A DNA stretch of 13,897 bases from Treponema sp. (GTDB lineage Bacteria; Spirochaetota; Spirochaetia; Treponematales; Breznakiellaceae). This document shows positions 7,093 to 12,459 of this stretch, one piece after another. Position numbers and translations under genes: made by a program. The stretch is from positions 1-13,897 of the forward strand of contig JAIRXT010000045.1 in NCBI GenBank assembly GCA_031268125.1, given 5' to 3'. The notes under the pieces are model-generated. The model worked only from the letters and a program-made list of their open reading frames with translations, ran no database searches and had not been told where the DNA came from. Position 1 is the first letter of the stretch. Every line of letters starts with the position of its first letter.

Positions 7093-7122
7093 AGTATAGA
7101 ACTTGTTCCAAAACTACGGCAA
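7093..7122 (-). promoter_or_regulatory. Possible promoter of the DUF4015 gene
   Basis: On the minus strand TTGCCG (7122-7117), an 18-bp spacer and TATACT (7098-7093) lie just before the ATG at 7082. The start has no recognisable Shine-Dalgarno, so transcription from here would give a near-leaderless message. The alternative is read-through from lacI, 71 bp upstream of this start. Confidence 0.3.
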
Positions 7123-7153
7123 TGGCGGAAATGTAACATCCGGGGCGGGGCTT

Positions 7154-8155
7154 TTACGGCATAAACCTTGGGGCGGCGATAGATTCCTTCACCACCACCC
7201 TGCCGTCCACAAACACCTTACCCCGGACACGATAATCGCCGGTTTCGATGTTTTCCAGCAGCAGGTCTACCGCTTCTTTGCACATGGCGGCGATATTGAC
7301 CTCCAGGCTCGTAACGCCGACCCCGGCGGTTACCACATCGCTTTCGTTATCAAAGCCCACGATGGATATGTCCCGGGGAACCTGCAGATTAAGCCGCTGC
7401 AGTTTCGTAATGACAATCCCCGCAAGCTGATCGTTATTGCAGACATAGGCGGAAGTATGTTCCGGCCAGAGGGAAAAGTTGATATACGCGCCGGTATGAT
7501 CCCGGTCTTCGACCGCCTCCTCGTAGGGCAGCCCCGCTTCAACCATAGCCTTGCAGAACCCCATATACCGGTCCAAAATACTGGTAGTGGCGGAAGGAGA
7601 CCCGATAAACCGTATCCTTTGATGCCCCGCCTCGATGAGCAGTTTAGTCAGATTGTAGGAACCAAGGAAGTTATTGGAAGCCACACAGTCGCATGTACCC
7701 ATATCCGAATAAAAGTCGAGAAAAACACAGCGGCGGGTCCTGGCGACAATCATGGAAAGGTAATCATCGGAAAACTGCCCCAGGATAACCAGGCCGTCAA
7801 CCTTGTTAGCCTTTAGCAAATCGGGGACCATACAGCCGGCCTCGTCCCTGCTTTCCACCACTTCAAGAATTCCCAGGTAGGAAGTGCGTTTAAGGATATG
7901 GAGCAGTTCCCGGTAAAAGGTCCAGTAAAACGGGCTTTCCCCCAGATACTTGGAAGAAATGATGATGCCGACATTAAACATACGGCCCAAAAGCAGATTG
8001 CGGGGCAGATTGTTGTATATATACCCCATCTCGGCGGCTTTTTGCTCTATCCTTCGCCGCAGCGAGTTGCTGACCCCGTCTTTACCCGCAAGGGCCTTGC
8101 TCACCGTTACCGTACTTACGGCCAGTTCCCGGGCAATGTCGCTCATTCGTACCAT
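7154..8155 (-). CDS. LacI-family transcriptional repressor
   Basis: The frame encodes 333 residues, the usual family length. AGGA lies 7 bases before the ATG at 8155. The N-terminal HTH is classical: MSDIARELAVSTVTVSKALA, then GVSNSLRRRIEQKAAEMGY, with the hinge region at YNNLPRNLL. Residues 60-333 form a periplasmic-binding-protein-like effector domain: GIIISSKYLGESPFYWTFY, the VDGLVILGQF block, GHQRIRFIGSPSATTS with an R-Y-x-G-F-C-K-A segment, a YVCNNDQLAG block, and VPRDISIVGFDNES. The effector is presumably a sugar, not identifiable here. It is divergent from a CUT1 sugar transporter and upstream of the DUF4015 hydrolase on its own strand. Matching sites after both divergent promoters suggest that it represses both the transporter and itself. 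A strong promoter (TTGACA-N17-TATTAT) precedes it. Confidence 0.95.
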   Translation of the reverse strand: MVRMSDIARELAVSTVTVSKALAGKDGVSNSLRRRIEQKAAEMGYIYNNLPRNLLLGRMFNVGIIISSKYLGESPFYWTFYRELLHILKRTSYLGILEVVESRDEAGCMVPDLLKANKVDGLVILGQFSDDYLSMIVARTRRCVFLDFYSDMGTCDCVASNNFLGSYNLTKLLIEAGHQRIRFIGSPSATTSILDRYMGFCKAMVEAGLPYEEAVEDRDHTGAYINFSLWPEHTSAYVCNNDQLAGIVITKLQRLNLQVPRDISIVGFDNESDVVTAGVGVTSLEVNIAAMCKEAVDLLLENIETGDYRVRGKVFVDGRVVVKESIAAPRFMP

Positions 8156-8185
8156 TAGCTCATCCTGAATTCGGCGTTCCCGGCT

Positions 8186-8205
8186 TTAATTAACGCATTA
8201 GTATG
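8186..8205 (-). promoter_or_regulatory. Candidate LacI operator at the lacI promoter
   Basis: Read on the minus strand this is CATACTAATGCGTTAATTAA. Its core CTAATGCGTTA (8201-8191) matches CTAATCCGTTA of the site at the transporter promoter, and 13 of 20 positions agree overall. It starts 10 bp after the lacI -10 box, at or just past the expected transcription start, which is a classical roadblock position. The copy is less symmetric than the transporter site. Confidence 0.6.
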
Positions 8206-8214
8206 CTTTTTTTT

Positions 8215-8243
8215 ATAATAAATCCGTGAACCACCCTTGTCAA
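8215..8243 (-). promoter_or_regulatory. lacI promoter (TTGACA-N17-TATTAT)
   Basis: On the minus strand, TTGACA is at 8243-8238, the spacer of 17 bp at 8237-8221 and TATTAT at 8220-8215. The transcription start is expected near 8208, about 50 bases before the lacI ATG. The -35 is consensus and the -10 and spacing equal those of the transporter promoter. Confidence 0.8.
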
Positions 8244-8246
8244 CGT

Positions 8247-8282
8247 GCTGGCCCGATGAGCCAGCAATTCCGAATTCAAAAA
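8247..8282 (+). repeat. Hairpin plus partial copy of the flanking repeat
   Basis: GCTGGC (8247-8252) pairs with GCCAGC (8260-8265) around a 7-base loop. It runs into CAGCAATTCCGAATTC (8262-8277), which matches the inner end of the two long inverted repeats (CAGCAATTCTGAATTC) with one change. It has the same orientation as the copy at 11960. This looks like a remnant or partial third copy, adjacent to the lacI promoter. Confidence 0.5.
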
Positions 8283-8300
8283 AAAATGACAGTTCAACCT

Positions 8301-8368
8301 AAAAATGGTCAAAGGTACAGGCTTGTTATGCAGTATAAAACCGTACCGGCAGCCATTTGACCATTTTT
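8301..8368. repeat. 13-bp inverted repeat in the lacI-transporter gap
   Basis: AAAAATGGTCAAA (8301-8313) and TTTGACCATTTTT (8356-8368) are exact complements separated by 42 bp. GGTAC/GTACC lies as an inner pair. TTACCTT (8368-8374) and AAGGTAA (8391-8397) make a further stem directly after it. With T-runs beyond the stem it could end transcripts in either direction, or be a DNA-level site. The 8244-8615 part of this 538-bp gap has no gene that I can support and consists largely of such repeats. Confidence 0.45.
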
Positions 8369-8448
8369 TACCTTGAAAACCCCTTGGCATAAGGTAATTC
8401 ACGATGAGGATACCAGCGAAAAGAGAGGCGAAACAAGTAACGGGGGGT

Positions 8449-8473
8449 CCAGTTTCGCGAAAGCGAAAAGTGG
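8449..8473 (+). other. GAAA-tetraloop hairpin
   Basis: TTTCGC (8453-8458) and GCGAAA (8463-8468) pair across GAAA, a GNRA tetraloop, with CCA (8449-8451) and TGG (8471-8473) able to extend the stem. It directly precedes the left long inverted repeat. It could be part of the same repeated element, or of an uncharacterised RNA, but no promoter was tied to it. Confidence 0.35.
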
Positions 8474-8480
8474 AAAGAAT

Positions 8481-8576
8481 CTGGGGTGGGGGCCCCGGAT
8501 TTTTCCAGCCGACAGGACCCCTGGTGAATTTTTTACGTCTCTTTTCGGATTTGGAATTTTGAATTCAGAATTGCTG
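8481..8576 (-). repeat. Left copy of ~90-bp inverted repeat flanking the transporter operon
   Basis: This segment matches the reverse complement of 11960-12044, about 80% by hand alignment with small indels. The core 8528-8558 is 31 bp identical to 12001-11971. The outer end is G-rich (GGGGTGGGGG) and the inner end is GAATTCAGAATTGCTG. The left copy has an extra TTTTGA-type insertion near 8556-8562. No coding capacity was seen. It may be a genome-wide intergenic repeat (MITE-like) or the termini of a transferred cassette. Confidence 0.8.
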
Positions 8577-8615
8577 CCGATGAGCGAAAACAGCTGCTAC
8601 CCTGTAAAAAACCAT

Positions 8616-8644
8616 TTGACAACCCAACCCTGCGGGTTTATTAT
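8616..8644 (+). promoter_or_regulatory. Transporter operon promoter (TTGACA-N17-TATTAT)
   Basis: TTGACA (8616-8621), spacer 8622-8638 (17 bp) and TATTAT (8639-8644) give a start near 8651 and a leader of about 43 bases. The spacer contains a small inverted repeat, AACCC-TGC-GGGTT (8626-8638). Box sequences and spacing equal those of the divergent lacI promoter. Confidence 0.85.
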
Positions 8645-8652
8645 AAGCTCAA

Positions 8653-8672
8653 TTACCTAATCCGTTAGGTAA
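8653..8672 (+). promoter_or_regulatory. Candidate LacI operator at the transporter promoter
   Basis: TTACCTAATCCGTTAGGTAA is a palindrome with 8-bp perfect arms around TCCG. It starts 9 bp after the -10 box, at the expected +1 to +20 position. The shared core CTAATNCGTTA with the site at 8186-8205, placed at nearly the same offset from an identical promoter, argues for one repressor acting on both; the LacI protein encoded at 7154-8155 is the obvious candidate. Confidence 0.75.
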
Positions 8673-8693
8673 AAAACTTTAGGAGGATATACG

Positions 8694-10049
8694 ATGAAGA
8701 AGATTACAGCAGGATTTTGTCTTGCGGTGTTGACTGCCGGAATGTTGTTTGCAGGCGGAGGCAGGCAGGCGGCGGGGTCCCAGGCAGAGGCTATCCCCAC
8801 CATAGACCAGCTTACCCTGGGGAAGGATTATACCGATCTTTCCGTTACCCTTCAGTTCAAGACCCACCGTACCGACATTGTAGACACGGTTTTTTCCACA
8901 TACATCGCAGATTTCAAAAAAATGTACCCCCGCATCAACATTGTCTACGAATCAATCACCGATTACGCGGAAACCATGACCACCCGGATCAGCACTCCCC
9001 GGTGGGGGGATATCTGCATGATCCCCACGACCATTCCCTTAACGGAGCTTAACAATTACTTCCAGCCCCTGGGCCGCACCGATGTTCTGTCCCAAACCTA
9101 TAATTTTGCGGATAACCGGGCCAGCGCCGGTCTTGTGTACGGCATTTCTTCCACCAATAACGTCCAGGGCATTGTTTACAACAAAAAAGTGTTCCAGCAG
9201 GCCGGAATTACCGCCATTCCCAGGACCCCGGATGAATTTTTGGCGGCCCTGCAAAAAATCAAAGACAACACCGGCGCCATTCCCCTGTATACCAACTTCT
9301 CCGCCGGCTGGACTATGGGAGCCTGGGACGCCTACATCGGCGGCAGCGCCACGGGGGACCCCAATTATATGAACCAGGTATTGGCCCACGCGTCCAATCC
9401 CTTTGCGGACCGGGGGAACAGCACCGGCCCCTATGCGGTGTACAATGTCCTGTACGAGGCAATCCGCCGGGGCCTGGTGGAAGACGATCCCTCCACCACC
9501 GACTGGGAAGGCAGCAAGGGCATGATCAACCGCGGCGAAATAGGGACTATGGTCCTGGGAAGCTGGTCCATCGTCCAGATGCAGGACGGGGGCCCGAATC
9601 CCCAGGATATTGGGTATATGAGCTTCCCCATCACCGTGAACGGCAGGCAATACGCCGCTTCGGGGCCGGACTACTGCTACGGCATCAACATAAACGCCTC
9701 CCGGGACGCCAGGATCGCCGCCATGCTCTACATCAAATACCTGGTGGAACAGTCCAATTTTGATTATGACCAGGGCGGAGTCCCCACCGTTAAGACCCAC
9801 CCCCTTCCGGCAACACTGGCCGCCTTTGACGGCATTGAACTGGTGGCGGACAATCCGGCCCTGGAGGGTGAAGAAGACCTGTTGACCAATATCAACGTGG
9901 ATTCGGAAATCGGCCTTAACATGACCAACCAGCACGTTATTGACGTGGCGGAAGCAGCCATCCGGGGCAACAGGACCTTAAAGCAGATTACCGACGACTG
10001 GAACGCCAAGTGGACCGCTTCCCAGCGGAAATACGGCGCTACAAGATAA
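8694..10049 (+). CDS. CUT1 sugar ABC transporter solute-binding protein
   Basis: The frame encodes 451 residues. AGGAGGA lies 8 bases before the ATG at 8694. The signal peptide MKKITAGFCLAVLTAGMLFA is followed by GGGRQAAG. The mature part has the family-1 extracellular binding-protein pattern: VTLQFKTHRTDIVDTVFSTY, FKKMYPRINIVYES, YGISSTNNVQGIVYNKKVFQQAGI, IPRTPDEFLAALQKIKDN, a W-rich GWTMGAWDAYIGG segment, RGEIGTMVLGSW, and a C-terminal ITDDWNAKWTASQ. It delivers an unidentified oligo- or monosaccharide to the permeases encoded downstream. It is the first gene of the operon, controlled by the promoter at 8616 and the palindrome at 8653. Oddly, the place where a lipobox cysteine is expected is Gly, so anchoring is not by standard lipidation; the only early Cys (residue 9) lies within the hydrophobic core. 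Confidence 0.95.
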   Translation: MKKITAGFCLAVLTAGMLFAGGGRQAAGSQAEAIPTIDQLTLGKDYTDLSVTLQFKTHRTDIVDTVFSTYIADFKKMYPRINIVYESITDYAETMTTRISTPRWGDICMIPTTIPLTELNNYFQPLGRTDVLSQTYNFADNRASAGLVYGISSTNNVQGIVYNKKVFQQAGITAIPRTPDEFLAALQKIKDNTGAIPLYTNFSAGWTMGAWDAYIGGSATGDPNYMNQVLAHASNPFADRGNSTGPYAVYNVLYEAIRRGLVEDDPSTTDWEGSKGMINRGEIGTMVLGSWSIVQMQDGGPNPQDIGYMSFPITVNGRQYAASGPDYCYGININASRDARIAAMLYIKYLVEQSNFDYDQGGVPTVKTHPLPATLAAFDGIELVADNPALEGEEDLLTNINVDSEIGLNMTNQHVIDVAEAAIRGNRTLKQITDDWNAKWTASQRKYGATR

Positions 10050-10069
10050 GGCAAAACAGGAGGGCCGCC

Positions 10070-10102
10070 ATGATTTGTACAGAGAAAGGATGTATACAAT
10101 GA
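10070..10102 (+). CDS. Possible 10-residue leader peptide overlapping the permease start
   Basis: ATG at 10070 follows GGAGGG (spacing 5) and reads MICTEKGCIQ, ending at TGA 10100-10102. That stop overlaps the permease ATG at 10099 as ATGA. It lies in the 49-bp gap after the binding-protein gene. The strong ribosome site and 4-base overlap suggest a translated mini-cistron that couples translation into the permease. It may instead be an accidental frame, with the GGAGGG having no role. Confidence 0.35.
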   Translation: MICTEKGCIQ

Positions 10103-11094
10103 AACCAGCGCCGGAGAATCGTCAAAAATCTTTGAATCTGCGGGGATGGTTTATGAACATCCGCCATCAGCAGATCGTGGTTACCCTTGCCTTTATGTTT
10201 ATTCCCCTTGTTCTGCTGTTCCTGTTTACTTATCTGCCGTTTTTCAAAATGGCCCAGTTCAGCCTGTACGAAATGCGGTACATCGGCAGGCGGGTTTTTG
10301 TAGGGTTTCAGAATTACAAGGACGTATTTATCCGTCCCGATATTTTTAATTCCCTGCGTCTAAGCCTCTATTATCTTGTCGCTTCTTTTGTGCAGCTTGC
10401 CCTGGCGCTGTTTTTCGCCACCATGTTAAGCTTCAAAACCAAAATGGGTGATTTTTTTAAGGGAATTATCTTTTTCCCCTACCTGGTCAGCGGTATCGCC
10501 ATTGGTTTTATATTCAAATTTTTCTTTACCCGGGGCTTTGTGCTGGACAGCCTGCTTATATTCCTGGGTTTCCAGCAGGAAGCCCTGCCCTACTGGCTCC
10601 GGGATACATCGGTAAATAACATCATGCTGGCAGGAACGTCGGTATGGCGTTACATGGGGCAGAACATGGTACTCTTTATCGGGGCCATCATGGCGGTGGA
10701 CCCACAGCTTTACGAGGCCGCCGACATTGACGGCGCCACGGCATGGCACAAGTTCCGCAACATCATCCTGCCCAGCATTCAAACCATTGTCGTCCTGAAC
10801 CTTATCTTGTCCATTACCGGTTCTATCAGCGCGTTTGAACCTCCCTATGTCATTACCAACGGGACTTTTGATACGGGCACCTATTTCGTCATCATGAACC
10901 GGATGGCCCACGAACTTCAAAAAGTGGGGCTCGCTTCGGCTATGGCGGTAATCCTTATGCTTATCATCGTGCTGGTAACTCTCTTTCAAAAGACCATTTT
11001 CCGTATATTTTTTGAACCCGATAACCGGGGCTATACCTTTAGTGAGCGGCGGTCCATAAAAAAACGGAATGCCGTCCAGGGAGGAACACTATGA
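10099..11094 (+). CDS. CUT1 sugar ABC transporter permease (MalF/UgpA type)
   Basis: The frame encodes 331 residues from the ATG at 10099, which has AAGGA 8 bases upstream. Upstream in-frame TTG (10075) and ATG (10090) starts lack a ribosome site. The protein shows six or so hydrophobic segments: VVTLAFMFIPLVLLFLFTYL, SLYYLVASFVQLALALFFA, IIFFPYLVSGIAIGFIF, MLAGTSVWRYMGQNMVLFIG, TIVVLNLILSITGS and AMAVILMLIIVLVTL. The EAA loop that contacts the ATPase is clear: YEAADIDGATAWHKFRNIILP (from about 205). FFKMAQFSLYEMRYIG and FVGFQNYKDVF before the second helix are typical of MalF-type subunits. It sits in the inner membrane and pairs with the next gene. The stop overlaps the next ATG by four bases (ATGA), so translation is coupled. 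Confidence is high. Confidence 0.95.
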   Translation: MKPAPENRQKSLNLRGWFMNIRHQQIVVTLAFMFIPLVLLFLFTYLPFFKMAQFSLYEMRYIGRRVFVGFQNYKDVFIRPDIFNSLRLSLYYLVASFVQLALALFFATMLSFKTKMGDFFKGIIFFPYLVSGIAIGFIFKFFFTRGFVLDSLLIFLGFQQEALPYWLRDTSVNNIMLAGTSVWRYMGQNMVLFIGAIMAVDPQLYEAADIDGATAWHKFRNIILPSIQTIVVLNLILSITGSISAFEPPYVITNGTFDTGTYFVIMNRMAHELQKVGLASAMAVILMLIIVLVTLFQKTIFRIFFEPDNRGYTFSERRSIKKRNAVQGGTL

Positions 11095-11942
11095 GCAATA
11101 CATCCGCCCGAATTTGGAAAGCGGCGATCAACTTTTTCAAATACGCCGCCCTGTGCCTTGCCGGGTTCATGGTCCTTTTCCCCCTGGTTACTATTCTTTT
11201 TACCGCCCTTAAAACCAACGATGAATACACTACCACCACGGTAATGACCATGCCCCAGAACTGGTTTTATTTTGGCAACTTTATCAGCGCCTGGCAGCGG
11301 GCGCGGCTGGGCCTGGCCTTTGTCAATTCCGCTCTGATCCTTGTTTTTGTACTTTCGCTTTCCGTGCTTTTCAGTTCCATGCTGGCCTTTGTGCTTAACC
11401 GGTTTAAATTCCCCGGCAATGCCTTGATCCGCAACCTGTTCCTGTTTGCGGCCCTTATCCCCGGCGTAGCCATGCAGGTAACGGTGTACCAGATTATGTA
11501 CTCCCTGGGACTTATCAACAGCCTTGCCGGTTATATTATTTTGATGCTGGGGACCGACGTTATTTCGATCTACATTTTCCTGCAATTTTTTGTAAACCTG
11601 CCGGTTTCTCTGGACGAATCCGCCATCATCGACGGCTGTACCTACTTTGGCGTGTATTTCAAAATTCTCTTTCCCCTGCTGCAGCCGGCCATTGTTACCT
11701 GCATGATCCTTAAAGGCGTAGGAACTTACAACGAGTACTACATGGCAAACCTGTACCTCCAGGACAAAAACCGCCTGCAGGTAGTGGCAACCTCCCTGTA
11801 CACCTTTACCGGCCCTATGGGCAGCCAGTACAACTACATCTGCGCCGGGGTTATCATGACAATCATCCCCGCCCTGCTTATCTTTATCCTCTGCCAGAAA
11901 CAGATATACGCGGGCCTGGCCAACGGCGCGGTTAAAGGTTAA
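11091..11942 (+). CDS. CUT1 sugar ABC transporter permease (MalG/UgpE type)
   Basis: The frame encodes 283 residues. The ATG at 11091 overlaps the previous stop and has GGGAGGA just upstream, inside that gene. Segments: AALCLAGFMVLFPLVTILFT, then the short extracellular region with MTMPQNWFYFGNFISAWQRA (typical MalG pattern), LGLAFVNSALILVFVLSL, SSMLAFVLNRFKFPG, LFLFAALIPGVAMQV, a helix near YIILMLGTDVISIYIFLQFF, the EAA loop DESAIIDGCTYFGVYFKILFP (175-195), and a last helix IMTIIPALLIFILCQKQIYAG. The C-terminus GLANGAVKG is the classical MalG/CUT1 ending. It is the second channel subunit of the sugar importer. No ATPase gene follows; the next 18 bp lead into the right inverted repeat. A MsiK/UgpC-type ATPase shared between importers is presumed to be encoded elsewhere. 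Confidence 0.95.
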   Translation: MSNTSARIWKAAINFFKYAALCLAGFMVLFPLVTILFTALKTNDEYTTTTVMTMPQNWFYFGNFISAWQRARLGLAFVNSALILVFVLSLSVLFSSMLAFVLNRFKFPGNALIRNLFLFAALIPGVAMQVTVYQIMYSLGLINSLAGYIILMLGTDVISIYIFLQFFVNLPVSLDESAIIDGCTYFGVYFKILFPLLQPAIVTCMILKGVGTYNEYYMANLYLQDKNRLQVVATSLYTFTGPMGSQYNYICAGVIMTIIPALLIFILCQKQIYAGLANGAVKG

Positions 11943-11959
11943 GCCCTGACGCGGGGCCC

Positions 11960-12044
11960 CAGCAATTCTGAATTCCAAATCCGAAAAGAGACGTAAAAAA
12001 TCATTGGGGGTCCTGTCAGGGAAAACCAGGGGCCCCCCACCCCG
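11960..12044 (+). repeat. Right copy of ~90-bp inverted repeat flanking the transporter operon
   Basis: CAGCAATTCTGAATTCC begins 18 bp after the permease stop and leads into the 31-bp core (11971-12001) that is identical, in reverse complement, to 8528-8558. It ends in GGGGCCCCCCACCCC. Within it, GGGGTCCTG (12007-12015) can pair with CAGGGGCCCC (12027-12036), so the RNA would fold and may double as a terminator of the operon, though no U-tract follows. It has the same inner-end sequence as the left copy. Confidence 0.8.
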
Positions 12045-12069
12045 GAAGGCAGTATTGTTCCGCTTCATT

Positions 12070-12083
12070 AGTCTTTACAGGGT
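12070..12083. repeat. Recurrent 14-bp motif AGTCTTTACAGGGT
   Basis: AGTCTTTACAGGGT is identical at 318-331 and 12070-12083. In both places it lies within 30 bp downstream of the stop codon of a minus-strand gene (DUF4421; XRE). A reverse-complement relative, ACCCTGTAAA (8599-8608), lies 7 bp before the transporter -35 box. It is probably a dispersed intergenic repeat fragment. Confidence 0.5.
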
Positions 12084-12096
12084 GCTTGAGCCGGGC

Positions 12097-12399
12097 TTAC
12101 AGGTACTTTTTGATCAGCTCGATAATGGTTTCCCGGGCGGCTGAACGCTCCACATCCAAATCGGCAAAAAGGCTGGCCGGTTCAATCTGCAGGGCCTTGC
12201 AGATTCTTAAAATCGTAAGCAAACTCGGCGTCATCCGCCCATTTTCGATACCGTTTACCAGGTTTTGAGATAACCCGGCCTTAAAGGACAGTTCCATCTG
12301 CGAAAGCCGGGCCTTCTGCCGTTCCTCCCTGATTCTTGATACGATCTGCTTCACCTGTTCCTTAAACTCCGGATCGGCATCTTCCCAAACATCTACCAT
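12097..12399 (-). CDS. Small XRE / HTH_3-family regulator
   Basis: The frame encodes 100 residues from the ATG at 12399; an in-frame GTG at 12435 would add 12 residues and has no ribosome site. The ATG also has only a weak site (GGAAA, 13 bases away), so the start is uncertain. Residues about 16-75 are a Cro/C1-type HTH: IVSRIREERQKARLSQMELS, FKAGLSQNLVNGIENGRMTP, then LLTILRICKALQIEPASLFA. The S-Q-x-x-L-S, L-S-Q-x-x-V-x-x-I-E-N-G-R and P-S-L-x-T-L-like turns are typical. A short acidic N-terminus (VDVWEDADPEFKEQV) and a C-terminal helix (ARETIIELIKKYL) flank it, and no ligand domain is present. It is divergent from the lipoprotein gene at 12732. Palindromes over the lipoprotein promoter suggest it is a local repressor there. 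It resembles chromosomal or toxin-antitoxin XRE proteins, but no toxin gene is adjacent. Confidence 0.9.
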   Translation of the reverse strand: MVDVWEDADPEFKEQVKQIVSRIREERQKARLSQMELSFKAGLSQNLVNGIENGRMTPSLLTILRICKALQIEPASLFADLDVERSAARETIIELIKKYL

Positions 12400-12411
12400 A
12401 ATGTGAGTTTC

Positions 12412-12427
12412 CAACACTTTGGTGTTG
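12412..12427. promoter_or_regulatory. Candidate XRE operator over the -35 region
   Basis: CAACAC (12412-12417) TTTG GTGTTG (12422-12427) is a perfect 6-bp-arm palindrome. It covers the first bases of the lipoprotein gene -35 box (12425-12430) and lies 13 bp from the XRE start codon. It fits an XRE dimer site for both autoregulation and repression of the divergent promoter. Confidence 0.5.
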
Positions 12428-12453
12428 ACATACACACAGAACTATGGTATTTT
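12425..12453 (+). promoter_or_regulatory. Promoter of the lipoprotein gene (TTGACA-N17-TATTTT)
   Basis: TTGACA (12425-12430), 17-bp spacer and TATTTT (12448-12453) predict a start near 12460 and a leader of about 270 nt to the lipoprotein ATG at 12732. The -35 is perfect and the spacing optimal. Confidence 0.7.
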
Positions 12454-12458
12454 ATACC
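12446..12458. promoter_or_regulatory. Second palindrome, over the -10 box
   Basis: GGTAT-TTT-ATACC (12446-12458) has 5-bp perfect arms and covers the -10 box 12448-12453. With the palindrome at 12412-12427 it would give one site on each promoter element, 32-33 bp centre to centre (about three helical turns). Confidence 0.4.
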
Positions 12459-12459
12459 G

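Noticed and set aside
7103..7816. 237-residue open frame on the plus strand
   Set aside because: It is antisense to lacI, whose HTH and effector-domain motifs are unambiguous.
8301..8397. Repeats as a CRISPR array
   Set aside because: The repeats are inverted rather than direct and there is no regular repeat-spacer periodicity.
9039..9935. 298-residue open frame on the minus strand
   Set aside because: It is the complement of the solute-binding protein gene; its G/V/H-rich sequence and lack of a ribosome site mark it as a shadow.
11031..12068. 345-residue open frame on the minus strand
   Set aside because: It is antisense to the MalG-type permease, extends through the inverted repeat, and has an implausible G/K/H/Q-rich composition without a domain.
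12097..12399. XRE gene as the antitoxin of a toxin-antitoxin pair
   Set aside because: No small toxin gene is adjacent on the same strand; the downstream side is the inverted repeat and the upstream side is the divergent leader.
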